Shown here: piece after piece, positions 5,459 through 13,485 of the stretch
How the letters are laid out: every line of letters starts with the position of its first letter
How positions within the stretch are numbered: the stretch's first letter is position 1
From: SCQX01 sp035720945
GTDB taxonomy: Bacteria > Pseudomonadota > Gammaproteobacteria > Burkholderiales > Burkholderiaceae_B
Assembly: GCA_035720945.1 (NCBI GenBank)
Contig: DASTNK010000023.1
Coordinates: forward strand, 1-16,973
Reading direction: 5' to 3'
Length of the DNA stretch: 16,973 bases
Notes under the pieces: model-generated
Seen by the model: only the letters and a program-made list of their open reading frames with translations
Told to the model about the DNA's origin: nothing
Database searches by the model: none
Made by a program: the position numbers and the translations under genes

Positions 5459-7291
5459 ATCACCCCCGGCACGACGCGCCTCGGCGCGCGTTCTCTCCAT
5501 GCCGGCGGGGAACAGGCTCAAGAGGGTCCAGCCCTTCTCGGGCACCCAGTCGCTATCGGGCGTGAAAGGCCGCGCATAGCCCTTTGGGGTCAGAGCGAAC
5601 AACGGCGTCAGGCGATCATCGTGGCTGGCGCGATAGTCATCGTAGCCGAACTCGGCCGTCAACGTGGTCGCGTGGATGGCGCCGCCCTGCACGAGAGTAT
5701 TGAGTAGCGCCCAGTAGGTCGCGTCCTCCGAGAAGAGAGTGACGGGTCGCCGTGAGGCCGCCGCCTTGTGCTTGCTGCTGGCGTACTGGCGCCGGCCATC
5801 CGGCAAGGCATACGCCGTGCCGCGTCCGTACTGGTACACGAACCACGACGTCACCAGCGCGTTGAAGTCCGTACCCGAATCGATCGCCAACAAGCGCCCC
5901 AGGCCGGACAAGTCGAGATTGTGCTGGGCGTCCTCGGAGAGCGGGCTGCCATGGTACACCGGCAGACCCTGCATGCGCGCCTTGGAGATCCCATCCCAGT
6001 CGCTGCTGCACAGACGCACAGGCACCTGTTGGTCCTGCAAGGCCTTGGCCACGGCTTGCGCCACTGGACCCGCGCCCAGAATCAGGAAACCGACCGGGTC
6101 GGGCTCGGTGACGCCCAACGCCACCGAGACCGGGCGGGCCGTGGCGCTTTGCAGAATCACCGTTCCGATGATCACGATGAAGGTCAACGGCAGCAATTGA
6201 TGGGCGCCAGGCACTTGCAGATTTTCCAGGCGAATGGCGAACAGCGCCGATACAGCGGCCGCCACGATGCCGCGCGGTGCGATCCAGGCCAGCAACACGC
6301 GCTCGCGCAGCGTCAGGCTGGAACCCCAGGCGGAATACAAAACCTTCAGTGGCCGCGCGATCAGCAGCATGGCGACCAGCACGCCAGGCCCCGTCCAGCC
6401 AAGCGCAAGCAGTTCGCCGAAATCCATGCGCGCCGCCAGAATGATGAACAGGGCTGAAAGCAGCATCAAGCTGAGGGTTTCCTTGAAAGCGATGATCTCC
6501 TCCACCTGGACGTCTTTCCTGTTCCCCAGCCAGATACCCATGATGGTCACGGCGAGCAGGCCCGACTCATTCAGGATGGCATTGGACACACCGAACACCG
6601 CAAACACCACAGCCAGCATCGTGACATTGATCAGGTAATCGGGTAGCCAGTTGCGCCGCAGCACCTCGCCCACCACGAATCCCACCAACAGCCCCGCGGC
6701 GACGCCACTCGTGACCGTCTCGCCAAACACCGATATCGTGTGCAGGAACCCCTGGCTGCCTTGCAAGGCGGCGATGAATTCGTAGGACAGCACCGCCAGC
6801 AACGCCCCGATGGGGTCGATGATGATGCCTTCCCAGCGCAGGGTACTGGCCACCCGCGCCACCGGGCGCACGGTGCGCAGCAATGGGCCGATCACGGTCG
6901 GGCCCGTCACCACCATGATGGCGCCGAACAGCAACGCCAACTCCCAGCGCAGACCCACGATGTAGTGTGTGGCAACGGTGGTGACCGCCCAGGTGATCAG
7001 GATGCCGGTGCCGACCAGGCGCTGTACCACGCGCTCCAGGCCGCGTATCTCGTGGATGCGCAGTGTCAGGCTGCCTTCGAAGAGAATGACGGCCACCGAC
7101 ATGGATATGAAGGGAAACAACAAATGCCCAAACAAAGCATCGGGATCGAGCCAGCCCGCGCCAGGCCCCACGGCCAACCCCGCCAGAAGCAGAAACAAAA
7201 TGGCCGGCAACCGCAGGCGCCAGGCGATCCATTGGCAGAACATGGCGAGGACGCCGATTCCCGCCAGCGTCAGGACGAGATCTTCATTCAC
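5333..7291 (-). CDS. CPA-family monovalent cation:proton antiporter with C-terminal NAD-binding (TrkA-N-like) domain
   Basis: This inner-membrane antiporter would exchange protons for Na+ or K+. Residues 5-395 form about a dozen hydrophobic segments of the Na+/H+ exchanger fold. They include VVTGPTVIGP (127-136) and EGIIIDPIGA (154-163), the latter carrying the acidic pair (E154, D159) expected in the transport core. A Rossmann fingerprint GAGPVAQ (406-412) opens a TrkA-N-like domain, typical of nucleotide-regulated antiporters. The C-terminal end near GWTLLSLFPA (587-596) looks like the natural family end, yet the frame continues about 56 residues, antisense to the reductase gene, to a stop at 5333 (652 aa in all). 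I chose GTG at 7291. The ATG at 7303 abuts the GGGGAGG sequence with no spacing, although the GTG spacing (12 nt) is also rather long. Open frame continues upstream through the RND genes but is only an antisense shadow there. Confidence 0.9.
   Translation of the reverse strand: MNEDLVLTLAGIGVLAMFCQWIAWRLRLPAILFLLLAGLAVGPGAGWLDPDALFGHLLFPFISMSVAVILFEGSLTLRIHEIRGLERVVQRLVGTGILITWAVTTVATHYIVGLRWELALLFGAIMVVTGPTVIGPLLRTVRPVARVASTLRWEGIIIDPIGALLAVLSYEFIAALQGSQGFLHTISVFGETVTSGVAAGLLVGFVVGEVLRRNWLPDYLINVTMLAVVFAVFGVSNAILNESGLLAVTIMGIWLGNRKDVQVEEIIAFKETLSLMLLSALFIILAARMDFGELLALGWTGPGVLVAMLLIARPLKVLYSAWGSSLTLRERVLLAWIAPRGIVAAAVSALFAIRLENLQVPGAHQLLPLTFIVIIGTVILQSATARPVSVALGVTEPDPVGFLILGAGPVAQAVAKALQDQQVPVRLCSSDWDGISKARMQGLPVYHGSPLSEDAQHNLDLSGLGRLLAIDSGTDFNALVTSWFVYQYGRGTAYALPDGRRQYASSKHKAAASRRPVTLFSEDATYWALLNTLVQGGAIHATTLTAEFGYDDYRASHDDRLTPLFALTPKGYARPFTPDSDWVPEKGWTLLSLFPAGMERTRAEARRAGGDSDHGQVGGQRATREGGVESGDVAIGKSQVATGVDPGVVGTR
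5464..5510. terminator. Long inverted repeat between convergent genes, candidate bidirectional terminator
   Basis: Just after the reductase stop, an outer stem CCCCGGCA (5464-5471) pairs with TGCCGG-C-GGGG (5500-5510, one bulged base), and an inner stem ACGCGC (5474-5479) pairs with GCGCGT (5486-5491). The position between two gene ends suggests a shared terminator, although there is only a short TTCTCT and no true U-run. It lies inside the open frame of the antiporter, at about residues 594-609. Confidence 0.45.
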
Positions 7292-7558
7292 GGGTTTCCC
7301 CATCCTCCCCAAGCATGTTGTTTGATTCGTCCATTCCGATAGTAAGAATGCAGAGGTCAGTTCCTGGAACCTGGATTTGCCAGGCAAGGCGCGAACCACC
7401 CCTTGTTTTATAACGCGGCGAAACAGAAATATGGTTACGGCGGTATCAAGACACTGATTTTGAAAACAAGTGGTAACTATAATAGCCTGCCCCGAACAGG
7501 CGGTTGACGCGGATTCGGGTTCGCCGAAGGTCCATTCATCCCGAACAGAGGTTGCCGC
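7292..7558. promoter_or_regulatory. Divergent spacer between antiporter and RND efflux operon
   Basis: These 267 bp separate two divergent transcription units and should hold both promoters. The middle (about 7400-7490) is AT-rich compared with the flanking genes. A consensus -10 hexamer TATAAT on the plus strand at 7478-7483 points to the efflux operon, 75 bp before its ATG; only weak -35 matches (around CTGATT, 7454-7459) precede it. On the minus strand a TTATAA-like element near 7410 could serve the antiporter. I see no clear operator and no regulator gene beside it. Confidence 0.45.
7478..7483 (+). promoter_or_regulatory. Candidate -10 element (TATAAT) for the RND operon
   Basis: This is a perfect sigma70-type -10 hexamer in an AT-rich stretch 75 bp upstream of the adaptor start. 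The upstream -35 region is weak, and TTGAAA lies only 12 bp away, so the assignment is tentative. Confidence 0.4.
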
Positions 7559-8764
7559 ATGCGCCGCTACCGGATTCTCCCGCGCCTGGGCCAGGTAGCC
7601 GTGGCCACGATGATGCTGGCGCTGGCTGGCTGCAAAGAACAGGCCCCGCCGCCACCGCCTCCGTTCGAAGTGGGCGTCGTCACTGTGCATCCACAAAGCG
7701 TGGCCGTCACGACCGAACTCCCGGGTCGTACGTCGCCCTACCTTGTCGCGCAAGTGCGCGCACGGGTCACCGGCATCGTGCTGAACCGCGACTTCCGGGA
7801 AGGCAGCCGCGTCAAGGTGCACCAGAGTCTTTTCAAGATCGACGCCGCGCCTTACAAGGCAGCGCTGGACGCCGCCAAGGCCACGCTGCAAAAGGCCGAG
7901 GCTAATCTGACATCGACGACGCTGCAGGCGAACCGCTATAAGCTCCTGGTCGCGTCCCATGCGGTCAGCAGCCAGGACTACGCCAACGCGGTCGCGGCCC
8001 AGAAACAAGCCGCCGCCGACGTCGCAGGCGGCAAGGCCTCCGTCGAGATCGCCCGCATCAACCTGGACTACACCGACGTCACCTCCCCGATAGCGGGCAT
8101 CATCGGCGCGTCCGACGTCACCCCCGGCGCCTACGTGCAGTCCAGCGCCGCGACGCTCATGGCCACCGTGCAGCAAATCGACCCCATCTACGTGGACCTG
8201 ACACAATCCACCACCGACGTGATGCGCATGCGCGGCGAACTGGCCGATGGGCGCATGCAATCGGCGGGGCCCAACGAGGCCAAGGTTCAACTGGTGTTGG
8301 ACAATGGCTCGGTCTACCCGTTGGCGGGCAGACTGGAATTCACCGACATCACGGTCGACCCCAGCACCGGCAGCGTCAAGCTGCGCGCGCTGTTCCCCAA
8401 CCCGCAACACCTCCTTCTGCCCGGCATGTTCGTGCGCGCCCGCCTGCGCGAAGGCATCAATGACCGCGCGATCCTGGTGCCCGAGGCCGGTGTCACCCAC
8501 GACGCCAAAGGGGCGCCCACCGCGCTGGTCGTAGGCCCCGATGACAAAGTGGAATTGAGGAACCTGGTCGCGAACCGCATCCATGGCGCCGATTGGGTGG
8601 TGGACTCGGGCCTGAATCCGGGCGACCGGGTCATCGTGGCCGGGATCCAGAAGGTTCGGCCGGGCATGACGGTGCGGGCGGTCGAACAACCCACTCGGTC
8701 CATGGCGGCTTCGACCGCGCGCGGCCCGGCTTCGATGCGACTGGCGTCGGTCGCCAGCCGCTGA
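7559..8764 (+). CDS. RND efflux periplasmic adaptor lipoprotein (AcrA/MexA type)
   Basis: This membrane-fusion protein (401 aa) bridges an RND pump to an outer-membrane channel across the periplasm. A basic N-terminus and hydrophobic stretch end in the lipobox LAGC with C25 as the lipidated cysteine, followed by a proline-rich linker (30-35). A lipoyl half-motif lies at about 66-98 (VRARVTGIV to LFKID), the alpha-helical hairpin at about 100-170, the second lipoyl half with SPIAGIIG near 178-185, and the beta-barrel and membrane-proximal domains beyond 200. The ATG at 7559 has AGAGG about 8 nt upstream. The pump gene follows after 15 bp on the same strand. Substrates (antibiotics, detergents, solvents) cannot be inferred. 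A divergent antiporter stands where a TetR-type repressor gene often lies. Confidence 0.95.
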   Translation: MRRYRILPRLGQVAVATMMLALAGCKEQAPPPPPPFEVGVVTVHPQSVAVTTELPGRTSPYLVAQVRARVTGIVLNRDFREGSRVKVHQSLFKIDAAPYKAALDAAKATLQKAEANLTSTTLQANRYKLLVASHAVSSQDYANAVAAQKQAAADVAGGKASVEIARINLDYTDVTSPIAGIIGASDVTPGAYVQSSAATLMATVQQIDPIYVDLTQSTTDVMRMRGELADGRMQSAGPNEAKVQLVLDNGSVYPLAGRLEFTDITVDPSTGSVKLRALFPNPQHLLLPGMFVRARLREGINDRAILVPEAGVTHDAKGAPTALVVGPDDKVELRNLVANRIHGADWVVDSGLNPGDRVIVAGIQKVRPGMTVRAVEQPTRSMAASTARGPASMRLASVASR

Positions 8765-8779
8765 CACCGGGCGAAGCAC

Positions 8780-11700
8780 ATGGTCAATTTCTTCATCGAC
8801 CGCCCCATCTTCGCATGGGTGATCGCCATCGTCCTGATGCTGGCGGGTGCGCTGTCCATCACGACGCTGCCGGTGGAACAGTATCCGTCCATCGCACCAC
8901 CCTCGGTGCAGATCCGCGCCACCTACGCGGGGGCATCCGCCAAGACCGTCGAAGACACCGTCACCCAGGTCATCGAACAACAGATGAATGGCCTGGACCA
9001 TCTGCTCTACATGTCGTCCACCAGCGACGATTCCGGCCAGGCCCGCATCACACTCACGTTCGCCAACGGCACCGATCCCGACACCGCGCAGGTTCAGGTG
9101 CAGAACAAACTGCAGTTGGCCACACCGCTGTTGCCGCAGGCGGTGCAGCAGGCCGGCATCAGCGTGACGAAATCGAACAGCAGCTTCCTCATGGTGATGG
9201 CGTTCGTCTCGACCGACCACAGCATGACCAAGTACGACCTGGCCAACTATCTGGTGTCGCATATCCAGGACCCTATCAGCCGAGTCAATGGTGTCGGCAC
9301 CGTGACGGTGTTCGGCACCCAGTACGCCATGCGCATCTGGCTCGACCCGAACAAGCTCACGCGCGTGGGGCTGACACCCGTGGACGTCGTCAATGCATTG
9401 AAAGGCCAGAATGTCCAGATCGCGGCGGGCCAGCTCGGTGGCACCCCGGCCGTCTCTGGCCAGGCGCTGACGGCGACCATCAAAGAGGCAACGCTGCTGC
9501 GCACGCCGGCACAATTCGGCAATGTGCTGCTGAAGGTCAACCCCGACGGCTCCCAGGTCCGCATCAAGGACGTCGCCCGCGTCGAACTCGGCGCCGAGAA
9601 CTACACCACCAACACCCACTATGACGGCGTGCCGGCCGCCGGCCTGGGCGTGCAACTGGCCACCGGTGCCAACGCGCTGCAGACCGCCAACGCCGTGCGC
9701 GCGAAGGTTGAGGAGCTTTCGCATTACTTCCCGCACGGCCTCGAGGTGAAATACCCGTACGACACCACGCCATTCGTCAAGATTTCCATCGAAGACGTGG
9801 TCATCACGCTGCTCGAGGGCATCGTGCTGGTGTTCCTGGTGATGTACCTTTTCCTTCAGAACTTCCGCGCAACCCTCATTCCGACCATCGCCGTGCCCGT
9901 GGTGCTGCTGGGCACGTTCGGCACCATGGCCGCGGTGGGGTTCTCCATCAACACCTTGTCGATGTTCGGCCTGGTGCTGGCCATCGGCCTGCTGGTCGAT
10001 GACGCCATTGTCGTGGTCGAAAACGTGGAGCGGGTCATGGCCGAGGAAGGCCTGTCGCCGCGAGACGCCACGCGAAAGGCGATGGGACAGATCACCGGCG
10101 CGCTGGTCGGGGTGGCGCTGGTGCTGTCGGCCGTGTTCGTGCCCATGGCCTTCTCGGGCGGCGCGGTCGGCGCCATCTACCGACAGTTTTCGCTCACCAT
10201 CGTCGCCGCCATGGTCCTGTCGGTGCTGGTCGCACTGATCCTCACTCCCGCGCTGTGCGCGACGATCCTCGCTCCCATTCCCAAGGGACACCACCTGGAA
10301 AAGACCGGATTCTTTGGCTGGTTCAACCGCGCGTTCGACAACAGCCGCCAGAAGTACGGCACGGGGGTCGAGCGCGTCATCCACCGGCCACGCCGCTGGC
10401 TGCTCTTGTACGGGCTGCTCATCATCGCCATGGGTGTGCTGTTCCTGCGCCTGCCCACGTCGTTCCTGCCCAACGAAGACCAGGGCATGATGATGATCCA
10501 GGTTCAGACCCCGCCCGGCGCCACCATGCAGCTCACGGAAAAGGCTCTGGAGGATGTGCGCCGGTACCTGGTGGACGATGAAAGCGCCGTGGTCGAATCC
10601 ACGTTCGAGATATCGGGATTCAATTTCGCCGGCCGCGGGCAGAATTCAGGGTTGATCTTCGTTCGCCTGAAAGACTGGTCGCAGCGCCGCGCGGCCAACG
10701 ACAAGGTTCAGGCCCTGGTGCGCCGCATCGCGGAGCACTTCGCCACATACAAGTACGCCGAGGTCATTCCCATCAATCCGCCGCCCATCCACGAACTGGG
10801 CACGGCTTCTGGTTTCGACTTCGAGCTGGAGGACCGGGGCGGGCTGGGCCACGACGCGTTGATGGCGGCGCGCAACGAACTCTTGGTCAAGGCGGCATCG
10901 GATCCGGTTCTGGCGCGGGTGCGCGCCAATGGGCTGAATGATCAGCCTGAATTCACCGTGAACGTGGATCGCGAGAAAGCCGGCGCGCTGAGCGTGCCGG
11001 TCGCGGATATCGATCAGACGTTCTCCATCGCGTGGGCCTCCGCCTATGTGAACAATTTCCTGGACACCGACAACCGTATCAAACGGGTCTACGTGCAGGC
11101 GGCCGCGCCCTACCGGATGAATCCGCAGGACGTCAATCTCTGGTATGTGCGCAATACAGAGGGGAAGATGGTGCCATTCTCGTCATTCGCGACAGGGTCG
11201 TGGGCGTTCGGTTCCCCCAAGCTGGAACGTTACAACGGCGTGTCTTCAATGGAGATACAAGGTGCGACGGCGCCAGGCCAAAGCACGGGCCAGGCCATGG
11301 CCGAGATGGAAAAGATCGCCCGCACGTTGCCGGCGGGCATCGGCTACGAATGGACGGGCATTTCATATCAGGAACAGCTTTCTGGTTCGCAGGCGCCGAT
11401 TCTTTACGCGATTTCCATTCTGGTGGTGTTCCTGAGCCTGGCGGCGCTGTACGAGAGCTGGTCGATTCCGTTCTCGGTGATCATGGTGGTGCCGCTGGGC
11501 ATCATCGGGGCGCTGCTGGCGGCCACGGGCCGGGGGCTGTCCAATGATGTGTATTTCCAGGTAGGGCTGCTGACCACGGTGGGGTTGTCGGCGAAGAACG
11601 CGATTCTGATCGTCGAGTTCGCGAAGGCGCTGCAGGAACAAGGGATGTCGGCCGCAGCGGCTGCCATGGAGGCGGCGCGGTTGCGGTTGCGGCCCATCTT

Positions 11701-11947
11701 GATGACGTCGATGGCGTTCATTCTGGGGGTTCTGCCATTGGCAATCAGCAATGGCGCGGGGTCGGCAAGCCAGCACGCGATCGGAACGGCGGTGATCGGC
11801 GGGATGTTGACGGCGACGTTCCTGGCGATCTTCATGATTCCGATGTTCTTCGTGGTGATCCGCGACAGGTTCTCGAAGAACCGGCGGGCGCGCGGCCAGG
11901 GCAACGAAACTGCTGCGCTACCACCGTCCCCGGCCGGCGAGCCGTAA
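8780..11947 (+). CDS. HAE1-family RND multidrug efflux pump (AcrB/MexB type)
   Basis: This inner-membrane, proton-driven trimeric exporter subunit (1055 aa) takes hydrophobic drugs from the periplasm and membrane. It begins MVNFFIDRPIFAWVI, the typical first helix. LLVDDAIVVVEN places the proton-relay aspartates at D407 and D408, the same numbers as in AcrB. SAKNAILIVEF in the tenth helix supplies the partner lysine K939. Two large periplasmic loops (about 30-335 and 560-870) and twelve membrane helices match the family. The start is clear from alignment, although the upstream GGGCGAAG is only a moderate ribosome-binding sequence. It is co-transcribed with the adaptor 15 bp upstream. No outer-membrane factor gene follows: the next gene is convergent, so the pump must borrow a TolC/OprM-like channel encoded elsewhere. 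The last 25 residues are polar and probably not conserved. Confidence 0.97.
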   Translation: MVNFFIDRPIFAWVIAIVLMLAGALSITTLPVEQYPSIAPPSVQIRATYAGASAKTVEDTVTQVIEQQMNGLDHLLYMSSTSDDSGQARITLTFANGTDPDTAQVQVQNKLQLATPLLPQAVQQAGISVTKSNSSFLMVMAFVSTDHSMTKYDLANYLVSHIQDPISRVNGVGTVTVFGTQYAMRIWLDPNKLTRVGLTPVDVVNALKGQNVQIAAGQLGGTPAVSGQALTATIKEATLLRTPAQFGNVLLKVNPDGSQVRIKDVARVELGAENYTTNTHYDGVPAAGLGVQLATGANALQTANAVRAKVEELSHYFPHGLEVKYPYDTTPFVKISIEDVVITLLEGIVLVFLVMYLFLQNFRATLIPTIAVPVVLLGTFGTMAAVGFSINTLSMFGLVLAIGLLVDDAIVVVENVERVMAEEGLSPRDATRKAMGQITGALVGVALVLSAVFVPMAFSGGAVGAIYRQFSLTIVAAMVLSVLVALILTPALCATILAPIPKGHHLEKTGFFGWFNRAFDNSRQKYGTGVERVIHRPRRWLLLYGLLIIAMGVLFLRLPTSFLPNEDQGMMMIQVQTPPGATMQLTEKALEDVRRYLVDDESAVVESTFEISGFNFAGRGQNSGLIFVRLKDWSQRRAANDKVQALVRRIAEHFATYKYAEVIPINPPPIHELGTASGFDFELEDRGGLGHDALMAARNELLVKAASDPVLARVRANGLNDQPEFTVNVDREKAGALSVPVADIDQTFSIAWASAYVNNFLDTDNRIKRVYVQAAAPYRMNPQDVNLWYVRNTEGKMVPFSSFATGSWAFGSPKLERYNGVSSMEIQGATAPGQSTGQAMAEMEKIARTLPAGIGYEWTGISYQEQLSGSQAPILYAISILVVFLSLAALYESWSIPFSVIMVVPLGIIGALLAATGRGLSNDVYFQVGLLTTVGLSAKNAILIVEFAKALQEQGMSAAAAAMEAARLRLRPILMTSMAFILGVLPLAISNGAGSASQHAIGTAVIGGMLTATFLAIFMIPMFFVVIRDRFSKNRRARGQGNETAALPPSPAGEP

Positions 11948-11980
11948 GGTTCGTTCTCAAGGCGGGGAGCGACGGTGACT

Positions 11981-12004
11981 CCGTGATTATTGGTGTGTTC
12001 ACGG
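11981..12004. terminator. Possible weak terminator hairpin between convergent genes
   Basis: CCGTGA (11981-11986) pairs with TCACGG (11999-12004) around a 12-nt loop, 34 bp after the pump stop and before the end of the convergent dehydrogenase gene. The stem is short and has no U-run, so the call rests mainly on position. Confidence 0.25.
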
Positions 12005-12026
12005 TTTACGTATTTCGACGGAGAGC

Positions 12027-13367
12027 TCAGGCCTTGGCCATCGCCTCCAGTTCCCGCCGGATCCGATACGCGGGCGTGGACGTATCCGTGGCCACATCGG
12101 CCCATGTCACGCATTGCCCCTTGGCCACCGGACGGATCATTTTCACGCCATGGGCCAGCCCCAGCGGCAGGCCACCCATGGCAAGGGACTTCTTCGCCGG
12201 CTGCAGCTTGCCCCAGACCGTATAACCCCCTTCCCCATCCAGCATGTCCCCCACCACCAGATCCCGTTTGGCCGTGGCCACCACGTCGGCGTTCCAGCAT
12301 GTGGCCACGCCGGTGGGCTCGCCGCGCAGGGCCACCGAGGCCACCGACATGCCGACCTCCAGCCCGATGAGGTGCCAGCGCTTGTACAGCGTGAAATATC
12401 GGCCGGAGGGATCGGTGTGCACGTTGTATTCCTCGAAACAATGCTTGATGTAATCCGTCTCGGCCTCGACCGTGACCCAGACCCCCATGCGGATATCGTA
12501 GGGAATGGCGCGGCCGTCGGCCTCGAGCGATGACACGACCTCGACCATGCCCTTGTGCTCCAGCACCCCACCCTCGCTCACCGGCCGTGTCACATACGGA
12601 ATGTCGGCCACGCTGGCGGGCGGATACCGCAGGCCGCCAGAGGGTACATCCAGCCCCGTGGCGTTGGCCACAGCCGTGCTTTCGATGGACGGCTTGGAGC
12701 CATCCAGGAAACTGTTGAACATCTTGGGGTTGAGCCCGCCGCGCGCCGCCTGCTCGGGCGTCAGACCGTAATTCGGCCACACGGTGTCGGGCGTGGATTC
12801 GGCGAAATGCGGCAACCACTTGTGGCCACGGCCTGCGGCCACCACCGGAAACCCGCAGGTGCGCGCCCAGTCGACCAGGTCGCAGATCAGCGCGGGCTGG
12901 TCACCGAACGCCAGTGAATACACCACCCCCGCCTCGGCCGCCTTGCGCGCCAGCAGTGGGCCGCAGAACGCGTCGGCCTCGACGGTGACGTTGACCACGT
13001 GCCTGCCCTGCTCGAAGGCGGCCAGGCAATGCTCCACGGCGGCGATGGGATTGCCGGTGCATTCCACCACCACGTCGACCTCGGGCAGCTTGATCAACGC
13101 TTGCCAATCATCGGTCACCCAGGTTGAACCAGTGCTCAAGGCCTGCCGCGCCGACGCGGCCGCCAGCCGCTCCGGCCCCCACCCCACACGGGCCAGATTG
13201 GCGCGCGCGCGGTCCGGTGCGAGGTCGGCAATGCCCACGAGATGCACACCCGGTGTGCGCGGGATCTGTGCCAGATACATGGCGCCGAACTTGCCGGCGC
13301 CTATCAGGGCGATGCGCACCGGATTGCCGTCGGCGGCGCGCCGCTGGAGTTTCGCGTACAGACTCAT
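12027..13367 (-). CDS. NAD(P)-dependent oxidoreductase with C-terminal SAF domain (homoserine dehydrogenase-like)
   Basis: This 446-aa cytoplasmic protein has an N-terminal Rossmann dinucleotide-binding domain (GAGKFGAMYL, 23-32; acidic D48 after strand 2) and a middle segment resembling homoserine dehydrogenase/Gfo-type catalytic domains (VVVECTGNP, 99-107; VNVTVEAD, 125-132). Its C-terminal SAF-like region (about 360-430) includes AKRDLVVGDMLDG and PLGLAHGVKMIRPVAKGQ. SAF domains occur in FlgA/CpaB, sialate synthase and altronate/galactarate dehydratases, and members of this family are sometimes mislabelled FlgA. The true substrate is not known to me; sugar-acid or small hydroxy-acid metabolism is only a guess. 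The ATG at 13367 has AAGGA about 9 nt upstream. The long open frame above it is an out-of-frame shadow of the phospholipase gene. It follows that gene by 118 bp on the same strand, with a direct repeat between them. Confidence 0.8.
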   Translation of the reverse strand: MSLYAKLQRRAADGNPVRIALIGAGKFGAMYLAQIPRTPGVHLVGIADLAPDRARANLARVGWGPERLAAASARQALSTGSTWVTDDWQALIKLPEVDVVVECTGNPIAAVEHCLAAFEQGRHVVNVTVEADAFCGPLLARKAAEAGVVYSLAFGDQPALICDLVDWARTCGFPVVAAGRGHKWLPHFAESTPDTVWPNYGLTPEQAARGGLNPKMFNSFLDGSKPSIESTAVANATGLDVPSGGLRYPPASVADIPYVTRPVSEGGVLEHKGMVEVVSSLEADGRAIPYDIRMGVWVTVEAETDYIKHCFEEYNVHTDPSGRYFTLYKRWHLIGLEVGMSVASVALRGEPTGVATCWNADVVATAKRDLVVGDMLDGEGGYTVWGKLQPAKKSLAMGGLPLGLAHGVKMIRPVAKGQCVTWADVATDTSTPAYRIRRELEAMAKA

Positions 13368-13400
13368 GACTACCCATCCTTCGATATCAAGGTGAAAACC

Positions 13401-13447
13401 ATCCGAGCCAGGCCGGACGCCAAGCCCCGGCCGATCCGAGCCAGGCC
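13401..13447. repeat. 14-bp direct repeat ATCCGAGCCAGGCC
   Basis: Two perfect copies (13401-13414 and 13434-13447), starting 33 bp apart, lie in the 118-bp spacer between the phospholipase stop and the dehydrogenase start. A 14-bp perfect match in so short a spacer is unlikely by chance even at high GC. It could be a regulator-binding pair or a relic of local duplication. Confidence 0.5.
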
Positions 13448-13485
13448 CAGGCCTTTGGGAACGTGCCGGCCGCCCCCGCCGCGCA

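Noticed and set aside
7304..10384. The open frame of the antiporter extends upstream on the minus strand for about 3 kb, giving an apparent 1683-aa protein.
   Set aside because: The extra part is antisense to the adaptor and pump genes, is rich in H/G/R/D/Q as expected from the complement of high-GC codons, and shows no domain. Family alignment starts near 7291.
11404..12819. Minus-strand 471-aa frame spanning the pump 3' end and the dehydrogenase.
   Set aside because: It is out of frame with the dehydrogenase and antisense to the pump, and no domain is visible.
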